Below, in pieces: positions 32,788-41,561 of a stretch of DNA of 64,000 nucleotides. Source of the DNA: JAPLHP01 sp963720375 (lineage in GTDB: Bacteria > Chloroflexota > Dehalococcoidia > UBA2247 > RBG-13-53-26). The notes below the pieces were generated by a model. The model saw nothing but the letters and a program-made list of their open reading frames with translations, had not been told where the DNA came from and ran no database searches. Every line of letters starts with the position of its first letter. Position 1 is the first letter of the stretch. The position numbers and the translations under genes were made by a program. The stretch covers positions 1-64,000 of the forward strand of contig CAVRFM010000023.1 in the NCBI GenBank assembly GCA_963720375.1, written 5' to 3'.

Positions 32788-32797
32788 TTCCTCAAGT

Positions 32798-32827
32798 TTG
32801 ACACTTAGAACGAGCCTATCTTATACT
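32798..32827 (+). promoter_or_regulatory. Strong sigma-70-like promoter upstream of the CODH/ACS cluster
   Basis: TTGACA (32798-32803) and TATACT (32822-32827) are separated by 18 bp. Predicted start near 32834, leaving a leader of about 370 nt before cdhB. 32828-33207 holds a weak small frame (32897-33070) and no other gene. Confidence 0.65.
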
Positions 32828-32896
32828 TAAGCTGCGATCAGCTTCTAGACTCAATCTCTGGACTCAGTTTTTGTAACTAGCGAGGAAGAAATATTG

Positions 32897-33070
32897 GTGC
32901 CGACTGCGGCTGTAAAGCAAGGCCACATACTGGGGTCTGATTACAATGGGTTTGTTTTGACTATAGCTGGAGTCCAGGTATCTGATCCTTCAACCAGTTT
33001 TCTCCGACTTAACTACACCTGCGATTCTATATACTATGTCCGGAGATGTTTTGATTCCTGCCAAAGGTAA
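32897..33070 (+). CDS. Possible small leader protein, 57 residues
   Basis: A GTG-initiated frame in the long leader of the CODH cluster, preceded by GAGGAAG at suitable distance. The product (VPTAAVKQGHILGSDYNGFV at the start; three Cys near the end) has no recognised family. It could be a leader peptide, a gene remnant or chance. The strong promoter just upstream is the main reason to list it. Confidence 0.25.
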   Translation: MPTAAVKQGHILGSDYNGFVLTIAGVQVSDPSTSFLRLNYTCDSIYYVRRCFDSCQR

Positions 33071-33207
33071 TCATGTGGGGGATGATAGGTTTTCAAGACT
33101 ATCGGGTTTCGGTGTTCAAGCTGTGGTATCGGACGGAATGTCTTACCAGTGTTGATAGGCTTGTCTATAGTATATATCCTTGTGGTCTATAATCGAGGAG
33201 GGAGTGA

Positions 33208-33678
33208 ATGAGTGTAAAGGATCCATTGTGGTTGGCGAAGCATCTACATAGCAGGAAAAGGGTCCTGATCATGGCCGGTGCCCTGTGCGATCAAATAGAG
33301 CTGGAGGGCAAGAGCTTATTGGATTACGTAGCAGAGATATCCAAGAAGATAAATGCGCCCATTGCTGCTACGGGGAATACGGTTAATGGCTTGAGACAAA
33401 GAGGCATCGATACAAAAAAGGCATGGGCGATCGAAATGGTGAATTTCACGCGCTATGACTGGAAGCACCCTATCATGAATGGAAAACCTGAAGTAATGGT
33501 CTTCATAGGCTATAGCCCGACACTTGCCAGCAACCTGGTCTCCGCGGTCAAGGATGTGGAGACTGTTGTGCTGGGCAATACGTGTGTTGATGAGGCGACT
33601 TACTCTCTTCCTGATACCACCAGCTTCAAGGCGTGGCAGAAGGAACTGACGGATTTGATCCAGGCACTGGGGAAATAA
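33208..33678 (+). CDS. cdhB: ACDS epsilon subunit (CdhB-like) of CODH/acetyl-CoA synthase
   Basis: A 156-residue protein of the CO dehydrogenase epsilon-subunit family, a DHS-like NAD/FAD-type Rossmann fold that binds the CdhA alpha subunit. Seen: KRVLIMAGALCDQIELEGKS at the N-terminus, PIAATGNTVNGLRQRGI in the middle and VMVFIGYSPTLASNLVSAVKD. Slightly shorter than archaeal CdhB (about 170). A GGAGGGAG site precedes the ATG at 33208. It is the first gene after a strong promoter and lies about 3.6 kb before the first cdhA copy, separated by a hypothetical gene, an SDR and cdhC. Only one CdhB gene is present for two CdhA genes. Confidence 0.82.
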   Translation: MSVKDPLWLAKHLHSRKRVLIMAGALCDQIELEGKSLLDYVAEISKKINAPIAATGNTVNGLRQRGIDTKKAWAIEMVNFTRYDWKHPIMNGKPEVMVFIGYSPTLASNLVSAVKDVETVVLGNTCVDEATYSLPDTTSFKAWQKELTDLIQALGK

Positions 33679-33687
33679 TAGCGCGAA

Positions 33688-34257
33688 ATGAACGATCAGG
33701 CTGCGATACCGAAGGAGCGGGCCAGTGACGGTGAGTTCCGGCACTACGTATTCAGTGTGTCGGAGGTGCGTGCTGAGACAGAGCGATTTCTGGGGCAAGT
33801 AGGATACGAACTCAAGCCTCCAAAGTACATTGGCCTTGTTCAGCCTGATTTTCGAGCAAAGCGCAAGACGAGCAGTGGTACCTATGAACTTGTTGGGATG
33901 GTGCGTGACAATTTGGATCAGGCAGTTGAGGCGCTTACCAAGCTGGCTGCCGTAAAGGCTGCCAATCGTAATGTTGACTGTGTCCTGGTTTTGCCTCCCA
34001 TAAACGAGTACCTCTTGATCGAATGGCTGACAGAGGAGAGCGGTCGATGGTACTTTGGCCTGAAGGACTGCAAAATCGTGGTGTGGTTCTGCAATCCGGA
34101 CAATAAGACAACGATATGCGTTATTGGAGCGCCGGCAGACAGGGACTTCCAGAAGCACTTCTATATGAGTACGATGAGTTTCGATGACTACATGTCTATC
34201 AGAGCGTCTCACCTCATTAAAGAGAGGCTTCTGGCAGAAGAAGAGGAAGAAGAGTAG
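33688..34257 (+). CDS. Hypothetical protein between cdhB and an SDR
   Basis: A 189-residue soluble protein ending in an acidic run (EEEEEE). The middle section (PDFRAKRKTSSGTYELVGMV, a helix, then NVDCVLVLPPINEY) has a strand-helix-strand layout reminiscent of restriction-endonuclease-like folds, but no confident PD-(D/E)xK motif is visible. A similar layout occurs in the 312-residue protein at 50371-51309. It begins ten bases after cdhB and is probably co-transcribed with it, which suggests a link to CODH/ACS function or regulation. No known family recognised. Confidence 0.65.
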   Translation: MNDQAAIPKERASDGEFRHYVFSVSEVRAETERFLGQVGYELKPPKYIGLVQPDFRAKRKTSSGTYELVGMVRDNLDQAVEALTKLAAVKAANRNVDCVLVLPPINEYLLIEWLTEESGRWYFGLKDCKIVVWFCNPDNKTTICVIGAPADRDFQKHFYMSTMSFDDYMSIRASHLIKERLLAEEEEEE

Positions 34258-34311
34258 GCCGAAGAAGGCCTTCTAGATCAAGCAAAAGATACTCTTGAGG
34301 AGGAGGTGAGA

Positions 34312-35232
34312 ATGGCTAAACATCTGGAAGGTAAGAATGCTGTGGTCACCGGCGGAGGCCGGGGCATAGGAAGAGCAGTGGCATTGGAATTGGCCAGGAA
34401 TGGCGCCAAGGTAGTCGTATCTGATCTCGGCGGCAGCGCGGCTGGAGAAGGCTCTGATGCGACGCCGGCGCAGCAGGTGGCAGATGAGATCAAGAAGGCT
34501 GGTGGGCAAGCGGTTGCCAATCATGATAACGTCACCGATTTCGCTGCGGCAGAGCGGATCATCAAGACATGCGTGGACAACTTCGGCAGGATAGACATTC
34601 TGGTCAACTGCGCCGGTATTCTGCGTGATCGCATGATCTTCAACATGACGGAACAGGAGTGGGATGCCGTTATCGCTGTTCATCTGAAGGGCATGTTCAA
34701 CATGTGCCGCCATGCATCCAGACTGATGAGGGAGCAGAAGTGGGGACGAATTGTTAGTACTACCTCTGATGCCTGGCGGGGTGCGCCGGGACAGCCTAAC
34801 TACAGCGCCGCCAAGGGCGGCATTGTAAGTCTCACCTACACCATGGCGGGAGAGTTGGGCAAGTATAATGTGACTGTGAATGCCATTGCTCCAATAGCAG
34901 CTACCAGACTGACGATGAGTGATGAGGTGAAGGCGAGATTCACCAGGGCTCTTGAAGCGGGCATGATGAACAAGGAACAGTATGAGGAGGCAATAAACAT
35001 GCCCGGGCCGGAGTTTGTGGCTCCAATAGTGGCCTACCTTTGCACGGAAGAGGCAAAAATCATCAATGGTAAGGTTATCGGGGTCAGCGGTGGTCGCGTG
35101 GCTATCTATACCAAACCATTCGAGATTGCGGGCCTCCATAGGCAGCCTAGGAAAGATGGTGCCTGGACAGTGGACGAGCTGATCAAGTTAGTCCCCGGGA
35201 CTTTGATGGCTACACCATTGGTCATGATGTAG
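34312..35232 (+). CDS. SDR-family oxidoreductase (paralogue 5)
   Basis: A 306-residue SDR with TGGGRGIG at 13-20, VNCAG at 98-102, Ser152, Tyr164 and Lys168 (YSAAK). It is closest in layout to the copies at 7-10 kb and 27 kb (SDLGGSAAGEGSDATP, the multifunctional-enzyme-2 style loop), but lacks their PAPP tail, ending LMATPLVMM. The ATG at 34312 follows a GAGGAGGAGG site. It sits inside the CODH region without an obvious role in the Wood-Ljungdahl pathway and may be an inserted fatty-acid or alcohol metabolism gene. Confidence 0.87.
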   Translation: MAKHLEGKNAVVTGGGRGIGRAVALELARNGAKVVVSDLGGSAAGEGSDATPAQQVADEIKKAGGQAVANHDNVTDFAAAERIIKTCVDNFGRIDILVNCAGILRDRMIFNMTEQEWDAVIAVHLKGMFNMCRHASRLMREQKWGRIVSTTSDAWRGAPGQPNYSAAKGGIVSLTYTMAGELGKYNVTVNAIAPIAATRLTMSDEVKARFTRALEAGMMNKEQYEEAINMPGPEFVAPIVAYLCTEEAKIINGKVIGVSGGRVAIYTKPFEIAGLHRQPRKDGAWTVDELIKLVPGTLMATPLVMM

Positions 35233-35259
35233 TTTGTGATCTTAAAGCGGATTTAACCT

Positions 35260-35291
35260 CGGTGCACCGTGCCTTAGACCACGGTGCACCG
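35260..35291 (+). terminator. 12-bp hairpin between the SDR gene and cdhC
   Basis: Perfect inverted repeat 35260-35271 with 35280-35291 (8-base loop); the inner 10-mer CGGTGCACCG is itself palindromic, so it occurs twice. No U-tract follows, so it may attenuate rather than terminate. It divides the cdhB unit from the tandem cdhC-cdhA unit. Confidence 0.5.
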
Positions 35292-35419
35292 GGATTTGGT
35301 TGTCTGGAGGAACAAGCAAAAACTGGCCTGTTTGAGAAGGCGCTTGTCTAAGGGTCTTCTCAAGCATGGCACAGTCTGATATCTGATATATGTATGGATC
35401 TATGTAGAAGGAGGTCAAT

Positions 35420-36784
35420 GTGAGTGTTGCGGAAAGTGCCGAGATAAAGATACCAGCCGGAAGGGAGTATCAGTTGCCGACCGACCCTGATCATCTGTGG
35501 GATGGGTTGAAGGATATCGGGTTGGGGATAAGATGGGTAGCTGAGGTAAAAAAGGCCGACATGCAAATTGAGCTGTCGGGGCCAAAGTGGGAATACAAGA
35601 GTTACACCATCCTTGAGATCGTAGAAGAACCGGGGAAGGTCAGGAACGGCATAGTTAACCTTGTTGGCCCGGATATACATGAAGTCCCGCCTGGGAGTTC
35701 CTTCCCTATGGCATGGGACATCAAGGTCTATGGCCATGGGATAACCCAGAGACACCGGGAATACATTGAAAGACAAATGGCCATGTCATTACATGGTATA
35801 GAGGGCTATATGGCCTTTGGCTCATTCCAGGCCCCCTGGATGCGCTTCAGCAAGGCTATCGTTGGACGACTCACCTTTGCGAAGCTGTGCCAGGTCATAC
35901 ATGCCTACGTCAAGACCGTTGTCCCGCAGGTGGAGGCGATGGAGTTCCGCTGGATCATTGCATCGGAGGAAGTTGGTGGCCTCAAGCTGATTGAGCCACT
36001 TTACAGGTTGGGTATCCAGAGGCTGAAGGCGCAGGAGCTGTCGGTCTCTCTTGAAGATGCTGATGTGGATATCTTCTATGGCTGCACTATCTGCAAGTCG
36101 CTGGCCCCCAACCACGTGTGCGTCATTACACCGAGCCAGATACCGTACTGTGGCATCCTCTCCTATAATGGAGCGCAGGTGACGGTGGAGCTTGATCCGG
36201 AGGGCTATATCTTCCGGATGAGCAAAGGCGAGTGCAAAAATGAACAAATGGGCAGCTACACCGGTGTGGATGAGGCAGTCTACGAGAGGTCTAACCATCA
36301 GATAAAGCATGTGAATGTCTTCAGTGCCATAAAGTATCCTACTACCAACTGCGGTTGCTTCGAAGGGGCGGCATTCTACATTCCTGAAGTAGATGGCCTT
36401 GGCCTGGCTATAAGACGGTACATTGGGGTAACTCCGTTGGGCGTAAAGTTCTCGCGTCTGGCCGGCATGATTTCGGGCGGCTCTCAGAATCATGGAAATA
36501 AGGGCGTATCCATGCGGTCCATGCAAAGCAAGACCTTTCTCAAGGGCGATGGAGGTTGGAGCAGGATAGTGTGGATGCCCGCCGATTTGAAGAAGGAAGT
36601 CGCGGAATACATTCCCGAAGAGATCTACGATAAGATTGCCACTGAGCAGGATACCGTTGATCCTATCGAGCTGAAAGAGTTTCTAAAGAAGAAGAAGCAT
36701 CCGATAGTAGAGAAGTATTGGAAGAATGGCGAACCACAGCCACTGAAAGTACCACTCCCCGGAGCGAAGTGGCCCGACGAATAG
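35420..36784 (+). CDS. cdhC: Acetyl-CoA synthase / ACDS beta subunit, copy 1
   Basis: A 454-residue archaeal-type beta subunit that makes acetyl-CoA from CO, a methyl group and CoA at the Ni-Ni-[4Fe-4S] A-cluster. All A-cluster ligands are visible: Cys222, Cys225, Cys234 and Cys244 with the exact spacing C-x2-C-x8-C-x9-C (GCTICKSLAPNHVCV ... YCG), and the Cys311-Gly-Cys313 motif (TTNCGCFE) that binds the distal nickel. The bacterial N-terminal CODH-docking domain is absent, as in archaea. The GTG at 35420 follows AGAAGGAGG. Followed by a small zinc-finger gene and cdhA; a second such triplet follows in tandem. Confidence 0.93.
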   Translation: MSVAESAEIKIPAGREYQLPTDPDHLWDGLKDIGLGIRWVAEVKKADMQIELSGPKWEYKSYTILEIVEEPGKVRNGIVNLVGPDIHEVPPGSSFPMAWDIKVYGHGITQRHREYIERQMAMSLHGIEGYMAFGSFQAPWMRFSKAIVGRLTFAKLCQVIHAYVKTVVPQVEAMEFRWIIASEEVGGLKLIEPLYRLGIQRLKAQELSVSLEDADVDIFYGCTICKSLAPNHVCVITPSQIPYCGILSYNGAQVTVELDPEGYIFRMSKGECKNEQMGSYTGVDEAVYERSNHQIKHVNVFSAIKYPTTNCGCFEGAAFYIPEVDGLGLAIRRYIGVTPLGVKFSRLAGMISGGSQNHGNKGVSMRSMQSKTFLKGDGGWSRIVWMPADLKKEVAEYIPEEIYDKIATEQDTVDPIELKEFLKKKKHPIVEKYWKNGEPQPLKVPLPGAKWPDE

Positions 36785-36800
36785 CCTTTGGAGGTGGACT

Positions 36801-37016
36801 ATGGGAGAGAAGACCTGCGGTGTTTGTCAGAAGAAGGTAGCGGAGTTTGCATGTAGTGTGTGTGGCGTACCTCTGTGTGCTGAATGTGTTCGAGAGGTAG
36901 CCATAGAAAACCCTGGTCAGAGAGTTCTGGGTGTATTAACCAGCCCTTTGAAGTCCGGAATGAAGAAGCAAAAAGTATGTGAGAAATGCATGAAGGAAGT
37001 GGACTTTGTTGAGTAG
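36801..37016 (+). CDS. Small B-box-like zinc-finger protein, copy 1
   Basis: A 71-residue protein with four CxxC pairs: CGVC, CSVCGVPLCAEC and, after a basic linker, CEKC. The first part resembles a B-box/treble-clef zinc finger. It starts 16 bp after cdhC and a near-identical architecture recurs after the second cdhC, so the protein is tied to the synthase gene. It could bind zinc or nickel, or tether the beta subunit to CdhA. No characterised family recognised. Confidence 0.75.
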   Translation: MGEKTCGVCQKKVAEFACSVCGVPLCAECVREVAIENPGQRVLGVLTSPLKSGMKKQKVCEKCMKEVDFVE

Positions 37017-37298
37017 CGCGGCTCCTTCTTGCTGTTGTTTTGGTGACCCTGTAATTTACAGCAAGTCACTTGATTGCCGAGAGGCTTTGACTTATTTGCT
37101 GGTGTATTCACTTTCTCAAGGTTCTTAAAGACGAAATTCAGTGGTATTTCGAACACGACATTGAAGAAGATCTCTACACACTCTGCAGTGAATACCGGGA
37201 AGGTCTGCCAGGTGAATAGAGGATATATGTGTTCTGAATCGGTCGTCAATTGTTTGTTCTGCTGACTCAATTAAGCGATATCTGGGAGGGAGAAAGCT

Positions 37299-39800
37299 GT
37301 GAAAGATAAGAGAATTGCTCATGTCGGATCTCTGGAGGTCGATATCAGCACAGTCGTGCGTGACCCGCGCGGTCATGAAGACGAAATTGTCGAGATAATG
37401 GAGAACGACTTTGTTGAGGGCCGCCATAGTAATTTTGGAGGATGGATAACTCTACTGCCCGATGCGGCAGACATAGCAGAACTGGATTATGCTCTGTTGA
37501 GCAGGTATCCGCCGTTATACACTCAGCCCAATGGTGTTTGCACTGACTGTGGCCTGGGCCCCTGCAACTTGAAAGAGGGTCAGGGAAAGTGCGGACTGGA
37601 TATGGAGGCTTTCCAGGGCAGGTTAAGCTTACGGAAAGCATGCCGGGGTTGTATGACTCAACTAGTGGCCAGCCGACAATTGCTGAACTACGCTCTCAAA
37701 CGCTGGCCGGAGGATACGCCTGTCAGCATGGGTGAGATTCTCGGTATCTCAGATCATGCTCCTGCCATAAGCGTGTTATCCGGGATACACGTAAAGACTT
37801 TAAGAGATCTTAACAGAGCGCTTTCTTATGGAGAGGAACAACTGGCCAAGCTCTTTCAGGCGAGTTATTCGGGCACTGGAACGGCGGTGAATTTTGAAAG
37901 CATGGTGCTGCATGCCGGGTCTGTTTTGCTCCTCACCATGGGTGTGGCTGAGCTGCTGAAGATCTCCTGCTATGGCTTTATCAGTGCTGCCAATCAGCCA
38001 CTGGAGGCGATCGAGCAGTTTCCTCCTGCCACTTTAAATGGTGGGTGGGCATCCATGGAGAGTGGGAAGCCTGTCATAGCCTTTGTTGGGGATGACTTCC
38101 TGCCGGCATGGTGTGCCATCGATCATATGAAGCAGAACGGTCTGACAGAAAAGATTGAGATATGCGGCATGGGTTCAGCCGGTGATGACATAGTGAGATT
38201 CTACGATAGGTGCCGGATCGTGGCCCCGATGGTGAGGGCGCCAAAGGCGATCAGAAATGGCCTGTTTGATGTGGTTGTGGTCAGTCCAGGATGTATTCCC
38301 CTGGACCTTCTATCCCAGGCGGAGCGTGTCGATAGCAAGGTTATATGGGTTGGTCACAATGGAATCAGCAATCTAGCGGATAGCACGGATGAGCCATCAG
38401 ACAAGATAGTAGAGGCCTTACTTCATGGAGGAAAGGCAGTCTGGATCAGGGACGTAGAGAAGGCTGGTGAGGTGGCGGTGAAGTTGGCACAGAAGGTCAA
38501 GAGAAGTGGTAATTACATTATCTCTGACGATGAAGCAATAAAACAGGCAAAGGGCCATAAGCAGGATTGTGATATTTGTTCCAGTGTCTGTCCCAATAAT
38601 CTGCCTGTATCCAGGGCGGTCAGAGAATTGGGTAAGGGTGACTGGAAGGGTTTCTTCGAGGTGGAGAAAGGATGCAATTTCTGCGGCAAATGTGATGAGG
38701 CCTGCCCCAGCAAGGTTCAACTGCGCGATATCATTGTGGCTGCCGAGAGAAAGCAGGCCGGCACCGATAAATTCATAATGAGGCCAGGCAGGGGGCCGAT
38801 ATCAATAACTGAGCTGCTGCAATCTGCTTTCGCAGTAGGCTGGGGCAGCATACCAGCCATGGTGACCATCTTTGGTTGCGGCGATGCCAAGAAGGAGGAG
38901 ATCGCCTGGATAGCCAGTGAGTTGCTTAACGGCGGTTGCATGGTCTTTGTGGCAGGGTGTGCCGGAGCTGAAGTAGCTCGATCTTTCAGCCAGGCGAAGA
39001 AGAAGTACCTCTTTCAAGAATATGCTGGCACTTGTGCCTCGAGAAATATTGTGAATTGCGGCAGTTGCTCTGCTATTTGCCATGCTGTCCCGATGTATCT
39101 CATGCTGCGGCCTTCTGGTGGCATTCCTCTGTATGGCAATCTACCACCGCTGGGAGATTCCATCAGTCTTGGTGGTGCTCAGTCTGTGATCATGTGGGGG
39201 GCATTGCCGGACAGAATGTATGCGGTGGCAGCTGCCTGGGCTCGGCTTGGATCAACGGTCATTGTAGGGCCTGCCTCATCCTCAGGATGGAACCGCTACC
39301 TGGTTGGTGATAGATATGATCGCAGCAAGTGGTGGGTCTATCATGGTGAGACGGGTAAGAGGCGTGAGGTTGAACCGGTAAAGGAACACTGCATTGTGCC
39401 CGTGGAAACTAAAGAGGAAGCGTTGACTATGCTGGCAAGGTCTGTGTTGAATGTAAAGGACTACAGAGAGAGCCGAGCTACTCACCTGGAGGTGATGATT
39501 GACTACTTTGAGCGCTTCTATCAGCAGTTGCCGGAGGATTGGCCTCTCTTTGTGAGGTCAGATTTCGAACTGCCGCCGAGATACAGACGACGCATGGTCA
39601 ATCTCCTGGGATCCGAGTATGGATGGGAGACTGAAGGTGTGAAGGTTAAGAGAGCAAAGAATAGAGATGGCAAGCTAATGACCATGTCTGAGTTCGCAGC
39701 TAACTATGGGATGGAGCAAGGGATATATAGCACAAGGCTTCGCACCCAGTTACCCCTACGTCTCAGGGGTGTGGCTGATGAAGGTAAGTCTAAAAAGTAA
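37299..39800 (+). CDS. cdhA: Carbon monoxide dehydrogenase / ACDS alpha subunit, copy 1
   Basis: An 833-residue Ni-Fe CODH of the CdhA type that interconverts CO and CO2 and passes electrons to ferredoxin. The N-terminal cluster motif CTDCGLGPC uses Cys81, 84 and 89, with Cys98, 115 and 118 following. Two ferredoxin-like motifs (CDICSSVCP and CNFCGKCDEACP) lie near residues 423-470, as in archaeal CdhA. The stretch VLHAGSVLLL probably carries the C-cluster His, and VNCGSCSAIC holds candidate C-cluster cysteines. The usual GSC-x-D-N wording is altered, so activity should not be assumed. A 282-bp gap without a gene precedes it; GGGAGGG provides the ribosome-binding site for the GTG start. Confidence 0.88.
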   Translation: MKDKRIAHVGSLEVDISTVVRDPRGHEDEIVEIMENDFVEGRHSNFGGWITLLPDAADIAELDYALLSRYPPLYTQPNGVCTDCGLGPCNLKEGQGKCGLDMEAFQGRLSLRKACRGCMTQLVASRQLLNYALKRWPEDTPVSMGEILGISDHAPAISVLSGIHVKTLRDLNRALSYGEEQLAKLFQASYSGTGTAVNFESMVLHAGSVLLLTMGVAELLKISCYGFISAANQPLEAIEQFPPATLNGGWASMESGKPVIAFVGDDFLPAWCAIDHMKQNGLTEKIEICGMGSAGDDIVRFYDRCRIVAPMVRAPKAIRNGLFDVVVVSPGCIPLDLLSQAERVDSKVIWVGHNGISNLADSTDEPSDKIVEALLHGGKAVWIRDVEKAGEVAVKLAQKVKRSGNYIISDDEAIKQAKGHKQDCDICSSVCPNNLPVSRAVRELGKGDWKGFFEVEKGCNFCGKCDEACPSKVQLRDIIVAAERKQAGTDKFIMRPGRGPISITELLQSAFAVGWGSIPAMVTIFGCGDAKKEEIAWIASELLNGGCMVFVAGCAGAEVARSFSQAKKKYLFQEYAGTCASRNIVNCGSCSAICHAVPMYLMLRPSGGIPLYGNLPPLGDSISLGGAQSVIMWGALPDRMYAVAAAWARLGSTVIVGPASSSGWNRYLVGDRYDRSKWWVYHGETGKRREVEPVKEHCIVPVETKEEALTMLARSVLNVKDYRESRATHLEVMIDYFERFYQQLPEDWPLFVRSDFELPPRYRRRMVNLLGSEYGWETEGVKVKRAKNRDGKLMTMSEFAANYGMEQGIYSTRLRTQLPLRLRGVADEGKSKK

Positions 39801-39911
39801 ATACGAACCCCCCGCCAGGTTCTGTACCCTGGCACGGTAGTCACGGGAAATAGGGGTTTCTGAACGTAGAAACCGATTGTGTTGTGTAGGTTCCACGAAA
39901 GGGGTATACAA

Positions 39912-41279
39912 ATGGCTATTCCAGAGGAAGAAGCAGTATCCAAACTCCCACCGGGAAGGATATTTCAGTTGCCGACAGACCTTGATCACCTTTGGGACGG
40001 GCTGGATGACGTCGGGCTCGGTCTAAGGTGGTTGAGTGAGGTGAAGAAAGCTGACATGCACATTGAGTTGGGTGGGCCTAAGTGGGACTATAAGATGTTC
40101 TCCATCTTCTACATTGAGGAAGATCCGGAAAAGGTCAGGGATGGAGAAGTCAAGTTGATCGGCCCGGACGTTCCAGAAGTGGCAGCAGGCACCTCATTAC
40201 CCGGCGGGTTTACGATAAGGATCTATGGTAAACAATTGACTCAAGCACATCAGGGCTATGTATCCAGACAGATAGGAACTGCGCTGCAAGGCATAGAAGG
40301 ATTCATGCTCTTTGGAACGCCGGATGCTCTGTGGATAAGGATAAGCAAAGACGTGGCGAACAGGTTGACCTTTGCCAAGATATCTCAGTTTTGCTATGCC
40401 ACCGCGAGAACGCTGATCCCTCAGGTAGATGCCATAGCATTCTTCTGGGCAGTAGGAGCTCCTGAAGTCGGTGGTGTTGAGATGATAAACCCGCTGGTTA
40501 CCTGGGCTAAGGAGAAGTTTAAGATCATAAGTGCCAAGGAGCTCTACGATGATGAAGACGTAGATACCTTCTATGGTTGCACGATCTGCAAATCCCTGGC
40601 GCCAAATCATGCCTGTGTCCTTACGCCAAGCGCGCTGCCTTACTGCGGCATCATCGGCTATGATTCGGCTAAGGTAACAGCAGAAATAGACCCGGAAGGG
40701 TATGTTTTTACTATTCCTAAAGGTGAATGCTTGGATCAGGAGAAAGGGCATTACACGGGAGTCGACCAGGCCATATGGGAGAAATGCAATCATCTGGTAA
40801 AGCGCGTGAACATCTACAGCAGCATAAACTATCCGACTACCAATTGTGGGTGCTTTGAGGCAGCATCTTTCTACATACCGGATGTTGATGGTATCGGTCT
40901 GGCTATGCGGCGCTATACCAAGATGACACCGCTCGGTGTCAAGTTTTCCACTTTGGCAGGTATGATCTCCGGTGGGGCTCAGAATCATGGGTTCAAGGGA
41001 TTGTCGATTGCCGGTATGGCGAGTAAGAACTTCCTGCGAGGAGATGGCGGTTGGAACCGGGTAGTCTGGATGCCTGCGGATTTGAAGAGGGATATCGCGG
41101 ATGTGATTCCAGAGGAGGTCTATGACAAGATTGTCACTGAGGAAGAGACTATTGATCCTCTGGAGCTCAAGGAGTTGCTCCGCAAGAAAGGACACCCAAT
41201 AGTCAAGCTGTTCTGGAAGAATGGCGAACCCCAGCCATTAAAGTTGCCGCTTCCCGGTGAAGACTGGCCGGATAACTAA
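39912..41279 (+). CDS. cdhC: Acetyl-CoA synthase / ACDS beta subunit, copy 2
   Basis: A 455-residue paralogue of the gene at 35420. The A-cluster ligands are again complete: Cys223, Cys226, Cys235, Cys245 and the Cys312-Gly-Cys314 pair. Divergence from copy 1 is spread along the whole length (for example VISAKELYDDEDVDTF against LKAQELSVSLEDADVD), so this is not a very recent duplication. I begin at the ATG at 39912, which has AAAGGGG upstream, rather than the frame's first start at 39879. Together with the following zinc-finger and CdhA genes it forms the second set. Confidence 0.92.
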   Translation: MAIPEEEAVSKLPPGRIFQLPTDLDHLWDGLDDVGLGLRWLSEVKKADMHIELGGPKWDYKMFSIFYIEEDPEKVRDGEVKLIGPDVPEVAAGTSLPGGFTIRIYGKQLTQAHQGYVSRQIGTALQGIEGFMLFGTPDALWIRISKDVANRLTFAKISQFCYATARTLIPQVDAIAFFWAVGAPEVGGVEMINPLVTWAKEKFKIISAKELYDDEDVDTFYGCTICKSLAPNHACVLTPSALPYCGIIGYDSAKVTAEIDPEGYVFTIPKGECLDQEKGHYTGVDQAIWEKCNHLVKRVNIYSSINYPTTNCGCFEAASFYIPDVDGIGLAMRRYTKMTPLGVKFSTLAGMISGGAQNHGFKGLSIAGMASKNFLRGDGGWNRVVWMPADLKRDIADVIPEEVYDKIVTEEETIDPLELKELLRKKGHPIVKLFWKNGEPQPLKLPLPGEDWPDN

Positions 41280-41301
41280 ATTTAGATTTGGGGGAATGTT
41301 T

Positions 41302-41520
41302 ATGGAAAAGATGTGTGATCTATGCCAAAAAAGGGTAGCGCCGTGGACATGCCATGAATGTGGTATCGCTTTGTGTGACGAATGTTCCCGTGAGGTTCGT
41401 ATTGATTCTACCAGACCTGGCCAGAGAATGATGGGCCGGATCACCAGCCCCATGAAGTCAGGGGTGCAGAAACTAAAGGTCTGCGAGAAGTGCTTCAAGG
41501 AAAAGGAGTTTCTCGGATAA
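41302..41520 (+). CDS. Small B-box-like zinc-finger protein, copy 2
   Basis: A 72-residue homologue of the protein at 36801 with the same four CxxC pairs (CDLC, CHECGIALCDEC, CEKC) and the shared TSPMKSG linker. The ATG at 41302 is six bases after another ATG (41296); spacing to the GGGGG tract favours 41302. Conservation of this tiny gene in both sets argues for a required role next to CdhC. Confidence 0.75.
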   Translation: MEKMCDLCQKRVAPWTCHECGIALCDECSREVRIDSTRPGQRMMGRITSPMKSGVQKLKVCEKCFKEKEFLG

Positions 41521-41561
41521 GAGGTACCCTTTTCTGGTGATGGTTGCTGAGGAGAGAAGTA

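Noticed and set aside
33188..33193. TATAAT just before cdhB as its promoter
   Set aside because: It lies 14 bp from the start codon, leaving no room for the ribosome-binding site in the transcript, and no -35 box is at proper distance.
33316..34212. 298-codon minus-strand frame opposite cdhB
   Set aside because: Antisense to cdhB and the following gene, both of which have protein-like composition and ribosome-binding sites.
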